From contig QLIY01000307.1 of NCBI GenBank assembly GCA_003260075.1, forward strand, positions 85,567 to 149,566: 64,000 nt of DNA, in the 5' to 3' direction. A program made the translations under genes and the position numbers. The stretch comes from Phallusia mammillata (lineage: Eukaryota > Chordata > Ascidiacea > Phlebobranchia > Ascidiidae). The notes under the pieces were generated by a model that was not told the DNA's origin, searched no databases, and saw only the letters and a list, made by a program, of their open reading frames with translations. Position 1 is the first letter of the stretch, and each line of letters starts with the position of its first letter. Positions 1 through 57,284 of the stretch are shown here, piece by piece.

Positions 1-1283
1 TAGTGACGTAACTTAACGCACAACGTTAACTTTGTGTTGGCTGAAACTTTTTATGTCACTAGAGGCGGCATTGAGGTCAAATATTAAAGAGGGCATTGCC
101 TTAACCCACATAAACTTTTTATTTGTCCTAAATACAAACATGTTGTGAAAGCTAATCCAATATTGATAAGAAAATTTGGAACAGTAATTAAGTTCACGGA
201 ATAAACCAATTAGGCTTACATATAAAAACTACGGAATATACGATTGAACGCAACAAAGCAATACACGCTCTCAGTAAAAATGATGTTAGCCAGCAAATTT
301 TGTTTACCAAGACAAAAATGTACATTTTGCAGGACACTGAAAAAACGTGGCAACGGTGAACGTTTTTTTTTTCGCTTTTTTACGCAAAGGTTTTCCCCCC
401 CCCCTTATTTGTCCTAAATACAAACATGTTGTGAAAGCTAATCCAATATTGAGTAAGAAAATTTGGAACAGTAATTAAGTTCACGGAATAAGGCTTCGTC
501 CGTCTTGTGGTTCCGTTTTTTGATGGCTTCAATTCCCACGAGGGACTTGAGTTTCGGGTGAAAACCCTTATGATGTCATAATAGAGCACGACACGCTTCA
601 CGCATTCTTTGTCCACGTATTTTCGCGATCGCGCACCTTTGGCTCCCCTTTTACTTTGCTCTTTTTTTAGATCTTTCTTTTTTGATCCTTTTCATCAACG
701 TATTACCGTTTCTGCCCTTAAGGTTTCGTGAAACAGCGTAACCATCTAATGAACTCATAGGATTTGTTTAGTTGTAAGCATAGGTTTAAGGTTTTGCTTT
801 TTTGCTTTAAGTGTATTCGCTTTGTAGGGTTTGTATCAATTGCAAATCTGTTTTTAAATTGTTAACTTTGTCGAGCTTTAACTAGCCAATACATGAAGAC
901 ATGAATGTTTCAAAATTTAGTGCATTGGAAAATCGAAAAGAAATTGTATTCTTGTAATCTAAACCAAAGAAGGAAAGCGTAAACGAAATTTTAAGAACTT
1001 CTAACACAGCAGATGTATATCTCAGCTTGTTGTTGAACCATTGCGTTGCACCACCGCTAAGTAACTTGAGACGAAATCCTTTTGTGCGAAACCTGATGGA
1101 CATGATTCAACAAAATTTACCTTTCGAGTGTGCTCGGTGTGTTACGGACAACACCTACCCTTTTTACAAGCGTTTTTTGCTTAAAACGGATCATATTTTT
1201 CACCTTTTCTGCTTTGCTTTGTTTAATTTTAAGCTGACAGTTTAGTGCAAGTGTGGAATAAATGTTAGTTTAGGCTGATAATC
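1..1283. other. upstream region of the first sushi gene
   Basis: No coding exon could be supported here. An 85-base segment at about 118-203 recurs at about 405-491, with a run of ten C (395-404) directly before the second copy, which is the assembly-joint pattern seen throughout the window. A pyrimidine-rich stretch ending in an AG lies near 1230-1245 and could be a 5'UTR or trans-splice acceptor for the gene starting at 1284; that is inference only. No TATA box or other promoter element could be assigned. Confidence 0.5.
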
Positions 1284-3805
1284 ATGGCTGATGGTGTTCC
1301 AAATACAAGTAAGTAATTAAGCTCAGACATGTAAGCTACTGCTTGGTTGGGTATAGTTCAGTGGTTCTCAACCTTTTATGCACCGTTGCCCCCTAAAAAA
1401 AACTTTCGGGCCTCGTGGCCCATGATCTATCTGGACACTTTTATGCCAAAAATATACATTAATATGGACAAATAGTGTGAAAAATATTCGGTTAAATAAG
1501 GAAATTGAATCATTTGTAACACACACTTAACATTGAGCAATATGAAAGAAAATGTTTCACTGACGTTTGGTGGATGTTTCTAGTGAGCCTACACCCTTGG
1601 CGCCCCAGAATACAGCTTATGCCCCACCCCACCCCCCTAGGGTGCCATGGGCTCTGGTTGGATACCACTGCTCTGGTTTGTAAATGTGGACGGCGTTTTA
1701 ACATTGGCTTTAAAGCTCCCTCATTATAATGCTCTATAGAGTCTGAGTAAACGTAGCCTTTACATCGCGTGTGAATACAGTACATAGTCGGCAAAGTAAC
1801 AGTACTAATATACAGAAGGTGTTAGATAGTGACAAAGATAAAGATACAATGACGAAATAAAACTTAACTGCTTAATTTCATCAATTTTTTCACAGGCTCA
1901 AATGAGTCAACCATATTGCTGCCAAAAACACCAGCCAATTCAAAATTTAAGGGCAGAACGTCAGTTTACGGCAATGGTGGAGATGTCAACATTCATGGTA
2001 AACAAAACATATGTTGTGGTGATCTGATATATTTTGATAAACAATTACAAAAAAACTTTAACTTTAAACCTACATGTCAGACTTGACATATATTGATGTT
2101 ACTTTGACTCAGCGAAATGTTTTGATGAATGATTAAAAAATATCAACAATATGAAAAAATGAAAATTTTAAATTTAAACGTCTGTCTTATGTTTTTTTTT
2201 TTATCAAACATGTCGAATTGTGTTGTCTCAACGTAAAAATGCAATATTTGTATCTTATTAAACTGACCCAAATTTCTTTTTTCCGCGACAGACCGGACCT
2301 CACTGCCACCAAATGTAGGATTAACTTTCAACGGTACAAATAATGATGGCGCGTCGTTCAACGCCGCTGGAAGAGATCTCAATATTGGTAAACTTCAAAC
2401 AAATGTTTTGATAAGTTGACAGTAAACAGGTTGACAACAATATGATGTGTATTGGGTTATATATTACGTGTAAAATTATTGTATTCCTGTCAACATGTTA
2501 AACAAAATATGTCTCTACGTAACTTTATGTTTCAGAGACATGCAAGCCAGCTCACAAAAAGCTCTTAGTTATTCTTGGCTTAATCGTAGTGGTGGTTATT
2601 GTTACTCCAACAGTTATTTTGACCACCAGGAAACCAACTGAAACCGGTGGTAAGTGTTAACCAAATCTATTTTTTATCTAAATCTATTTTACCCAAATAA
2701 TTTTGTTTTGCAGAATGTGCTTCTATAAAGCAGATTCCAAATAGAGATGTTTACTGCACAAATAAAAACGTCGTCGGGTCCGTTTGCACTTTTTCTTGCA
2801 TTAAAGGAAATCTTACTAAGGTGAAACTAAATATCTGTGCGTACAAAGTGTGTAATACTTTGTTGCGTAGAACTGAACACTCCAATGATCTTTATGGATC
2901 TGTCAGCCAGACTGGTGCATTTATAAATCTTAAAACAGATTATTTATGTTAAAAAATATGGCATGTGATATGCAATGGCTCGTAAAATGCAAAGATTTGC
3001 TCAACAAAGTTTGTTTCGTTGTCTATGACAATTTTTTCTGTCCGATTTGGGGGTCCATGTCGATGGCAACCCTGATAATAACTCAAACAAGTTAGATGAC
3101 CAACTGGTTGACATGTGCAAACTTCAAGGCAGGCAAAGGTGCTTGTGATTCGACTTTCGACGATCAGCCAGTGCATAGATTATGTGGTAGGAAGCGAGTC
3201 TCGGAAAAGTTTCTGTCATGGGTTCGAGTCCCACTGCAGACCAGATTTTTTTTACTTATATACCTTACTAAATGGGAATGCTTGGTTTTCAGATAAATCT
3301 TTTTTACGCCTTCATTGGGCCTGGTTTACTGTGGTTTAAACATGTTCGTTTCCAAAGGGACCTGCCAAAGTGACGTGTTTAGCATCGAAGCAGTGGTCGG
3401 ATAAACTTCCGGTTTGTGAATGTCCACCGTGCACTGCAGGACCGGAATGTCGAACCATTGACTGGAACAAACTCGTTACTTACACTGATTTATCAGAAAA
3501 AGTGGGTAAAAAAAGCCAATGGTCAAAACATTTTTTTCGCCATACCGAACAATTGTTATAGGTATAGAATATGTTAGAGTTATAAGCAGTGGTGGGATTC
3601 AGCCGGTTCGCACCGGTGCTCTAGAACCGTCTCACGAAATTTTATGAGATCAGCGAACCGGTTAGCATTACTGGTTACTATCAACTGACTTTTTGTAACA
3701 GAACCGGCTGGCAAATACGACTTTTGTGATAGAACCGGCTGACAAAAAATTTGAATTTCACCACTGGAGTTAAGTAAAAAAAATCTCTGAAAGATTCCGT
3801 TACTG

Positions 3806-3855
<50 letters not shown>

Positions 3856-4199
3856 TTAATGTTACTGTTTTTTTTGTGTGTTTTTGATGACAAAACAACA
3901 CCAATAAAGTTATTTAGTCAGTTCTACATATTGTTTTCCGTTTCCAGATTTATTACGGATCACACGAAATCGAATGCATCAGCAATGGCAGGTGGAGATG
4001 GAGAGGTTTCAAATCAGAATGGGTTTACGATGGAACTTGTACAGACATTAATACACGAGAGACACAACTCTGCAAGGATTTGGAGTCTGGTGACGGTGCA
4101 AAGCAACACGCGTTGGCCAATCTCATTAAAAAGGGCAAAGGTTACCCAACACCCTGTGGCAAAGAAAACTGGCTAGGAAATTTGAGTTGTGATCAATGA
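1284..4199 (+). CDS. type II membrane protein with selectin-type sushi domain (paralog 1)
   Basis: Seven coding exons: 1284-1308, 1896-1997, 2292-2387, 2536-2649, 2714-2820, 3358-3501 and 3948-4199 (TGA at 4197). They total 840 nt (279 aa) and all junctions are phase-consistent. There is no signal peptide. Residues 1-83 are a polar, probably cytosolic N-terminus with two G-x-D-x-N-I motifs. Residues about 84-104 are a hydrophobic helix (LLVILGLIVVVVIV) flanked by KK and RK. Residues about 114-168 form a six-Cys sushi/CCP domain of the selectin type (GSVCTFSC, then W and a final Cys). The last 110 residues are Cys/Trp-rich (EWVYDGTC, HALANLIKKGK) and not recognised. Sushi domains mediate extracellular binding, so N-in/C-out topology is inferred. 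Weak points: the exon 6 acceptor ends AAAG, and the exon 6 donor is GTGGGT. The paralog at 5423-7729 shares exon lengths, which strongly supports the model. Confidence 0.85.
1359..1670. mobile_element. hAT-like MITE, CAGTGGTTCTCAACC family
   Basis: The left end reads CAGTGGTTCTCAACC and the right end GGTTGGATACCACTG, imperfect terminal inverted repeats of the kind found on hAT-superfamily non-autonomous elements. The flanking 8-mers (gtatagtt and ctctggtt) match at only five of eight positions, so the copy looks old. It lies in intron 1 of the first sushi gene. No transposase coding is visible. Confidence 0.6.
3110..3252 (+). mobile_element. tRNA-derived SINE, partial (SINE-A)
   Basis: The segment carries a tRNA-like B box (GGGTTCGAGTCCC near 3221-3233). 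Before it is a leader (AGGCAGGCAAAGG, then GATTCGACTTTCGACG) that matches the reverse complement of the sequence next to the tRNA-like module at 49600-49690. After the tRNA-like end it stops at a T-run, so the usual body is missing. It lies in intron 5 of the first sushi gene. Confidence 0.65.
3587..3766. mobile_element. hAT-like MITE, CAGTGGTGGGATTCA family
   Basis: The termini are CAGTGGTGGGATTC and its near-complement TTGAATTTCACCACTG. The interior carries the family hallmarks: ACCGGTG..TCTAGAACCG, TTAGCATTACTGGTTACT, and repeated AGAACCGGCTG. Flanks resemble each other (gagttataag on the left, gagttaag on the right), suggesting a decayed 8-bp target duplication. It sits in intron 6 of the first sushi gene. 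Confidence 0.85.
3809..3854. repeat. 46-base C run, probable recoded assembly gap
   Basis: A pure C tract in intron 6 of the first sushi gene. Its length and base match the other long C runs (8476-8546 and 8877-8937), which I interpret as sized gaps written as C. A natural homopolymer cannot be excluded from sequence alone. Confidence 0.6.
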
Positions 4200-5422
4200 A
4201 CTAAGATTAGATGACTCCTTAACAGACTTGTCATATAGAGCTCTTCTGGCAAATGTATTTTTATTCCGACGTTTCGACGTCCTGTCTTCATCAGGGTAAA
4301 TAACACTGAATGGGACGAGTACAGTGCACGATAAACAAAGGAAAAAAGAATATAAACGTCACAACGCAACGGAAACACCGCGCGATAACGAATGATTGGG
4401 CCTCTAGTCTTTGCGCAGGTGCCTGTTATAAGCTTGTGGGTTTCCTGTGAACAAAACGGGAACACTTAGAACACCTTAATTTCTGCTCGATCAATGTATA
4501 AAAATCTGTGAGTAACATTGTCAGGGTTCCCCCCAAAAAATTGTGCTTCTATCTTCTATCATAAACGGTCTCAAAAACTCAATATATTTTTCAACTCTAC
4601 AAGAGCAATTAGAAAAAAATGATTTAAAACAAACCGCTAAAGCGCAGCAAAGAGCTTTACTGACATGAAGGGTGGGTTATGTGCAATTTGTGTTGATTTC
4701 ATTACTTTCAGTTTTTCTTGTTTGTGTTGTCGGTTCGATTCTGGAATAAACATACTTTTTAAATAAAATTAAAAAATCATTCTGGGAAATTCTGGCAAAC
4801 GGAATATTTTAATTTAATTTCGATTATTTGGTCGTCCAATAGTTGCCACAAACGGCACCCGAGAGTCAAAATGATCCTTCTTTTACGTGAAGTGGTTGAG
4901 TAAACTGAAGGCAAACAGTTGTGAGAGTTTTTCAATGAACAAAGTGTGAGAGATTTGCTTTTGCGTTTATTTAGTATGTGGAATAATACTTAGTACAAGA
5001 GTTACCAACCAATGTCCAAGTTGGTCATGGTTTAAGAGTTAAATAAAGTAAGGGTTAAATATGTTTCAAGTTAAAAATGGATTTGTGTGTCAAAAATACT
5101 TTAGATTAACAAGGCTAATTTCTTATCTTACAAATACATCCATTGAATTACGCGGGAGTTGCTAACCTCCGATTTAACAGATATAATATTCAGTTTAAAG
5201 TTATGTGAAATCCGTGTCGCTATTTCCTCTTCAGTAATATACTGGAAAAAGAATCTTTTCTAAGAAACCAACGCAACTCGGACAAGGATATTCGCTTTTA
5301 AGTTTCTTGTGTTATTTACAAGTGACACTTCTGTTTTGTTTATGTTTTTTTAGTTTCTTCCAACTTAACATGGTTTTCTGAGAAAATCTGTTGCATGAAG
5401 TGTTGAACTAAAGTTGGTTAGC
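4200..5422. other. intergenic region between the sushi paralogs
   Basis: This is the 3'UTR of paralog 1 and the promoter side of paralog 2. An AATAAA at 4745-4750 is a possible poly(A) signal. At 4255-4300 there is a GACGTTTCGACGTCC...CTTCATCAGGG motif; a similar GTTTCGAC...CATCATCAGG string occurs at about 5632-5660, so it may be the end of a dispersed repeat. No exon could be supported. Confidence 0.45.
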
Positions 5423-7729
5423 ATGACTGATGGTGCAATTAATGCAGGTAGGCGCGTTAAGTTGTTTGAGTTATTTAAACAAACAAAGTCAACTTTGCTA
5501 ACAAGCCGAACTTTGTCCTTGTTCTCAATAACCTTGTTGAATCAACTGTGTACTCTCGAAGTTTTAAATTTGTTTCGCAAACATGCAAAAGACCAAAAAA
5601 ATCTGAGTCTGTAGTTGTGTGTAAAACATACGTTTCGACAAGTGCTATTGTCATCATCAGGTCATTTTATCTCCGTTTAATTGCTTTTACCTTTTACTTC
5701 GTCTTGACCTTTTTTATCGTTGTGCGGCACCCAGTAGCATGCCTTCTGTTGACTTTAATTCTAAAAACCTGTTGATGACAATAGCATTTGTCAAAACGCA
5801 GTATTGTTTCATACGCAAATACTGGCTTTAATTTTTTTGCTCAGATTATTTAAAAGTTTGAATAGTGTACCTTATATTAGAAAATATACGAAAATCACAA
5901 GACAGTGGAAGATCAAAATAAAAATTTGCAGTAGCTAACATGATATAAAACAACTGTTTGTTTTGGTGGATGTTAAAGTATTTGTTTAGTGTTGAAATCG
6001 TGCATGCAAGTGTTTAAAGAGCCTCATGCAGCTAATGAAACACAAACTGACAACCGCTAAATTACATCAAGAGAGAGTAGGTTTAGTTGGTATTGAATGA
6101 TTGATTGACTAGGAGTTTTTTTTTGCGACAGAACCGGACGAGACGACTCCATTGCAAGCAAGTTTCAACAAATCGGAAATTAAAGACAGTTTATTTCACT
6201 TTGCTGGAAGAGACATCAATATTGGTAAACCACACAGCATTTTGCTAAGTTGACATGTTATGTTAAACAATTACAATGTATGCATTTCAAAGAATTTCTG
6301 TCACAATGCTTAAGTAAGCACTTAAGTAAGTACGTCGTGTTGCCTCAAATTAAGTAATTTTACGTCTTAGGACCATGCAAGCCAGTTTACCAAAAGCTCT
6401 TTATTATTCTGGGCATACTGGCAGTGGTCGCCATCGTTACTCCAACAGTAATTTTGACCACCAAGAAACAAACTCCCCCCGTTGGTAAGGCTTTGTCGTT
6501 ACATGGTTTCATGTTAAACCCGTTATAACAATTTTGTTTCGCAGAATGTGCTTCCATAAAGCAAATTCCGAATAGAGAATCCCCCCCCCCTGGTTTCATG
6601 TTAAACCCGTTATAACAATTTTGTTTCGCAGAATGTGCGTCCATAAAGCAGATTCCGAATAGAGAGGTTTATTGCACAAATAAAAATGTCGTCGGATCAA
6701 TTTGCACTTTTTCTTGCAATACGGGAAATCTTACAAATGTAAGACATATGGCATATAAAAGTACATTTCGACTTTGTGTTCTTTTTGGGGCCTGCCCAAA
6801 TAACCCTGACTCAACCACATCAAATGTCTCACAAGCTTGTTTGATTTCCATAGGGACCTGCCAAAGTGACGTGTCTGGCATCGAAGCAGTGGTCGGATAA
6901 ACTTCCGGTTTGTGAATGTCCACCTTGCACTGCAGGACCAGAATGTCGAACCATTGACTGGAAAAAACTCGTCACTTATACCGATAAATCCGAAACGGTT
7001 GGAGAAATTGTTTAATTAAGATGTATTGAGTCGTTCTACTGAGATACCCAGTTTAACGTTACTTGTATATTTTGAAACCAAAGAAGTTCCTCCCCCCCCC
7101 CTGCAGGACCAGAATGTCGAACCATTGACTGGAAAAAACTCGTCACTTATACCGATAAATCCGAAACGGTTGGAGAAATTGTTTAATTAAGATGTATTGA
7201 GTCGTTCTACTGAGACACCTAGTTTAACGTTACTTGTGTATTTTAAAACCAAAGTAGTTCCATCAGAAAACATGGGTAGATGAAAAATACCTTGGACACG
7301 TCCAAGAAATATCAACATTACCTTGGAAGTAAAATAAATGGGCTTACATTTTTCTTGTTAGTATTTGGAACATTGAAACAAATTTTTACCGGCTTTGTGT
7401 TATGAGCCGTTTGCCTAAAGACAAATCAATCCCTCATATTTTATTTTATAATTTAATAAACTATTTTGTCCTGTCAGATTTATTACGCTTCACACGAAAT
7501 AGAATGCAACAGTGAACCCAGGGTAAAATGGAAAGGTGTCAAGACTGAATGGGTTTACGATGGAACTTGTACGGATGTGAACACTCGAGAAACACAACTA
7601 TGCAAAGGTTTGAATTCAAGTGGAGGTTCAAAAGAACACGCGTTGGCCAATCTGATAAAAAAGGGAAAAGATTACCCAACGCCATGTAACGAACAAAACT
7701 GGAAGAAAGATTTGGATTGCGATGAATGA
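5423..7729 (+). CDS. type II membrane protein with selectin-type sushi domain (paralog 2)
   Basis: Six coding exons: 5423-5447, 6132-6224, 6371-6484, 6632-6738, 6854-6997 and 7478-7729 (TGA at the end), 735 nt, 244 aa, all in phase. Five exon lengths (25, 114, 107, 144, 252) equal those of the tandem paralog at 1284-4199. The exon matching paralog 1's second exon is absent, so only one G-x-D-x-N-I motif (AGRDINIG) remains in the short N-terminus. The helix is at about residues 49-69 (LFIILGILAVVAIV), and the sushi domain at about 79-133. The final exon encodes the shared Cys/Trp-rich module. Two assembly joints hit the gene: a truncated copy of the sushi exon at 6545-6580 and a repeated piece of exon 5 at 7102-7168. 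The exon 5 donor (GTTGGA) is weak; read-through would end at TAA 7013-7015 and remove the C-terminal module. Confidence 0.85.
6581..6590. repeat. ten-C assembly joint inside the sushi exon region
   Basis: Exactly ten C. To the left are the intron end and first 35 or so bases of the sushi exon; to the right the same intron sequence restarts (TGGTTTCATGTTAAACCCG) and runs through the complete exon. This is an unmerged overlap, not a second exon. Confidence 0.8.
7092..7101. repeat. ten-C assembly joint after exon 5 of paralog 2
   Basis: Exactly ten C. The right side repeats 6939-7080 (from TGCAGGACCAGAATGTCG onward) with a few substitutions, then continues into new intron sequence. Confidence 0.8.
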
Positions 7730-8130
7730 AATGCGAGTTAAAGTTGTACTTATATATGGAACAGACAAGGTTGATGAAACAGATTTTGAATAAGAGTATT
7801 GGTGTTCATTCGACTACATGAGAGATGCCTTCAATGTACATTTTTTTAGGTTTGTTACTTCTAGTTTTTGCTTCTTTTTTGCTATCGGTCTGATTCTGAT
7901 TGCCTGGTTCTTTTCTTGTTTCCTTATTTCAATGAAATTTCCTTGTTTGCATATTAAACTGCTGTTGTTTTTTAACGTTGAAGTCAGTACTTAAAGTCAC
8001 AATTATATTGTTTTGCATTTGTCAAAAAATCTTTTATAAAGCAAATTCCCCCCATCGGCAGAATAATTTACAAAAATCTACAACCGCTAGAGTGCAGTCA
8101 CAAGCAACAACAAAGCAGCTGACATGTGAA

Positions 8131-8217
8131 ATATACAGACATAAGAAACCTGATCGGGATTCGTCCCCGGGAGTGTCCTGGGTTCGAACCCCGAGAAAAA
8201 AAAGAAAAAAAGAAAAT
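8131..8217 (+). mobile_element. tRNA-like SINE copy (SINE-B)
   Basis: It contains a tRNA-like 3' half (GGGATTCGTCCCCGGGAGTG, then CCTGGGTTCGAACCCC with a perfect B-box core) and ends in an A-rich tail. A second copy with the same order of sequence lies at 56844-56911. No A box or tRNA 5' half is recognisable, so it is not a functional tRNA gene. Confidence 0.65.
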
Positions 8218-8474
8218 AAATTAGGGACTACCAGATTAACCGTTTCTGTTGTCTGGCCTGAAACCGGGACAAAAAACTTCTAGAAACCATTTAAGAGTTA
8301 TGTGTAAATGTATTAAAAACTGGTCCTTGAGATCAATACCAACAGAAGTTGTCATTTATTTTTATTGTACATTTTGCAGATGGACAGATGTAAATAGAAT
8401 TTTCTTGACCCAAATATGAAATAAGTTTCCCTACGATATTCATCATAAACTTTAAACAATCCCAGTTTTAAACT

Positions 8475-8475
<1 letters not shown>

Positions 8476-8546
<71 letters not shown>
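8476..8546. repeat. 71-base C run, probable recoded gap
   Basis: Pure C tract upstream of the receptor gene. It belongs to the class of long C or G runs interpreted as sized assembly gaps. Confidence 0.6.
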
Positions 8547-8874
8547 TTGATTTTTTATTGTTTAGAAATCTTTCGTAATAATTACTGCCCAATACTGCCT
8601 ATGTCCTGTCACCAACTGTAGGCTACTGATGGCATCTTGTAGGTCGAAGCATTGTGCCTTGTCCGCAGCTTATTGTTTTAAAAACTTTCAAAACGAATGT
8701 GTATTGGAAATATTCTTCATTGGCCCCCCCCCCAATCTTTCGTAACAATTACTGCCCAATACTGCCTATGTCCTGTCACCAACTGTACTGATGACATCTT
8801 GTAGGTCGAACCTTGTCCGCAGCTTATTGTATTAAAAACTTTCAAAACGAATGTGTATTGGAAATGTTCTTCAT

Positions 8875-8876
<2 letters not shown>

Positions 8877-8937
<61 letters not shown>
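8877..8937. repeat. 61-base C run, probable recoded gap
   Basis: Pure C tract following a segment that duplicates 8554-8710. Interpreted as an assembly gap written as C. Confidence 0.6.
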
Positions 8938-9361
8938 TTTGGTTTTTTAAAGTTTAGTGACAAAAATAAAATATATAATTCCAAAAATAACTATTATTTG
9001 ATTTTGATAATTGCAAGTGATAAATGATTTTTTAAATGTAAAAGATTCGTACTGTCATTTTCTAGTCAAATTGAAAATATGTAATATTAAACAAAATTCC
9101 AACCCAAGACAGAATAATTACTTTTCAAGTTTAGTTAAATTGACACAAATTGTCTCAAGCACAAGATGTCGCCGCAAGCCCTTTTGTCATGGTTGACTCG
9201 GCGCCAATCATGCTTGACGGCACCGACGTAAGAAAAAAGAAGCGCGGATTCCAGAATTTATTTGGTGTCTCGCTTTGTTTCGTCACAAGGACCAGCGCAA
9301 AGTAGAAAAGCAGGCAGCACGCATTGTTGGTTGTTGTGCTGCAAAGGTGGATAGCGCACAG

Positions 9362-9372
9362 ATGAATATAAT

Positions 9373-9376
<4 letters not shown>
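9362..9376 (+). promoter_or_regulatory. four-codon upstream ORF overlapping the receptor start
   Basis: An ATG at 9362 opens a reading frame of four codons ending in TGA at 9374-9376. The stop overlaps the receptor start codon at 9373-9375 as ATGA. If the transcript begins upstream, this arrangement would make initiation depend on leaky scanning or reinitiation. That it is transcribed is inferred. Confidence 0.5.
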
Positions 9377-55247
<45,871 letters not shown>

Positions 55248-55439
55248 AACTTCCGCGTTTTTTACGAAATCTGACTTCAACAAAAACGACACCTTGCTTC
55301 GCAACTTCACTATGACGTCATTATTAGGTGATTGTGGCGTCCCACACCCTTTTGTTTTCCCCCAGGCCCGCAAACTGCCATATTCGCTTCCAAACTATCT
55401 CTTGCCAATCAAATTAAGCCACGTGTCCCTCGCACAACC

Positions 55440-55530
<91 letters not shown>

Positions 55531-57284
55531 ACGTGTCCCTCGCACAACCTTATGAGCCAAAGTCGCGGTTCAGGGAAATCCCCGCTTGCGTCCATTCCAG
55601 AGTTTCATCATTTTTTCTGTTTTTCTTTTTTTTCAGCGCTTTTTGTTATTATTCCTTATTTTGCCAAATATTTTTCCGTTTTTTGTCCTCTCTATCGCCA
55701 CCGCGTGTATTTCTTGCATCGCTCAGTGTTTCCGCTGCTCTTCGCATCGCCGTGTTGTAACAGTATTGTGACGTCACATTGTCTTCAATCGAGCCCTTTT
55801 GTGTTGACGGCGACGACAAGACGAAGAAAGTTTTCAAGTGTTTGTGAGAAAAGATTCAAGAAAAAATGTGAATTCGCGAAGCTGCCTAATTAGTTTTGTC
55901 AGAAAAGTTTACATATATTGGTGAAAAAATTATAAAATTCATGAAAATGTCAATTCAAACCCAAAACTTTTCCATGACTCATCAAAATAATCCCTTTTAT
56001 GACGTCACTGGATGCAGTTAGTCTGAATTGTGACGCAACAAAGTGTTTCTTTTTTGTTTTACCTTCGTTTGTTTTTGTTCGCGATTGCAATAACCCTGTG
56101 TTTTACATTAGGGGGTTTACCTTCTACGCATGCTCATTGTTGTGTGCACCCCCAGGATGCTCCCCCTGTCGCGCTACAATATATATGGCAGTGACATAAT
56201 TGTGTTATTGTTATTACACCAGATGGGGGGGGGGTACCTCGGTGCAGAGTTGTAAGTCGAGCCGGGTTCGGGCTTAGGTTTCTTATAAAAACGGACCTGA
56301 CTGTGTCAATTCTTTTTTGAATAAATTTAACTAGGCAAGTAGCCAGTTGCTGAACCTGACCTAATGGCAAACAGCCCTATTGTCTATTGTGTTTGTTGTC
56401 TTGGTCTTCTTATCGAGGCTTTAATAGGCCTGTCAATCAAAGTCTCGGGCCCAAACGGGTTTTTCAAAACGATTCGGGTTCAGGCTTCAGTTTCAGGCTC
56501 TTTTAAAACTCTACCCCAGTGCGTTGCTCGGGGGGGGGGGAGTCTCGGGCCCAAACGGGTTTTTCAAAACGATTCGGGTTCGGGCTTCAGTTTCAGGCTC
56601 TTTTAAAACTCTACCCCAGTGCGTTGCTCGGCAACCGGTTTTAAGTGAACCTGAAACATGTTGTTTTGCGGAAGATCTCTGTCTATGATGTATCAGATAG
56701 CAGACCTGCTTTTTGTTATTCTGAATTTCTTATTTAAATGGAATGGAAAAGAAAAGGGATTAGGTGTTAAAATAGCATAGATTCAGCACCTGCGATGCAC
56801 CATACGGAAAGGCAAAACATATCTTGTCCGGCGCGCCTGACCCATATACAGACATAACAAATCCTGATCGGGATTCGTCCCCGGGAGTATCCTGGGTTCG
56901 AAACCCGTGAAAAAAAATCCAATTTTCGAAGAACATCCTCTCTGCGGCACTTACTATGTACACCCTACGAAAAATGCATAACTGATAACTCTTGTATATA
57001 GAATACATCTGGGTGGAGACGTTTAATCTAAAACTCTTTACGTCTATACGAGCTGTAAAAACAGAATTTCCGTTGCAGTGTATTGCCCAAGCTTGGAGTA
57101 CATGTTCGATTAGTAACGATGATAAAAAGTTAGTGGGGGGGGGGCAGAATTTCAGTTGCAGTGTATTGTCCAAGCTTGGAGTACATGTTCGATTAGTAAC
57201 GATGATAAAAAGTTAGTGAAAAAATAATGAAAACAATCATCCGAAAATCAGTTCCGTGTTTCGTTTCCGCTGGATGTCGATCAT
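55248..57284. other. tail-to-tail intergenic region and receptor 3'UTR
   Basis: Contains an 86-base G run (55443-55528) between two copies of CCACGTGTCCCTCGCACAAC, CRE-like sites at 55313, 55769 and 56000, a possible AATAAA poly(A) signal near 56321, ten-G joints at 56225-56234, 56530-56540 and 57135-57144 (the last two flanked by duplications), and a SINE-B copy. No supported exon. The ORFs at 55332-55893 cross the G run or are low-complexity. Confidence 0.55.
56844..56911 (+). mobile_element. tRNA-like SINE copy (SINE-B)
   Basis: ATACAGACATAACAAATCCT, GATCGGGATTCGTCCCCGGG and CCTGGGTTCGAAACCC followed by an A-run repeat the order seen at 8131-8217. The shared sequence starts before the tRNA-like part, so these are copies of one element and not independent tRNA relics. 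Confidence 0.65.

Larger units (their letters stand above)
7730..9372. other. intergenic region with SINE, gaps and receptor 5'UTR
   Basis: The region holds the 3'UTR of sushi paralog 2, a tRNA-like SINE (8131-8217), two long C runs (8476-8546 and 8877-8937), and one ten-C joint (8724-8733) flanked by a duplicated stretch of about 150 bases (8554-8710 and 8734-8870). From about 9155 the sequence becomes richer in GC and CpG and probably contains the promoter or 5'UTR of the receptor gene starting at 9373. No other exon could be supported. Confidence 0.5.

Noticed and set aside
3216..3250. Functional tRNA gene
   Set aside because: Only a B-box half is present, with leader sequence shared by other dispersed copies; it is a SINE. 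The tRNA-like strings at 8155, 49593, 56865 and 59020 were rejected for the same reason.
3859..4176. 105-codon plus ORF overlapping the last exon of sushi paralog 1
   Set aside because: It is out of frame with the exon conserved between the two paralogs; the conserved frame ends at TGA 4197.
6545..6580. An extra sushi exon in paralog 2
   Set aside because: It is a truncated repeat of the real exon at 6632, cut by a ten-C joint.
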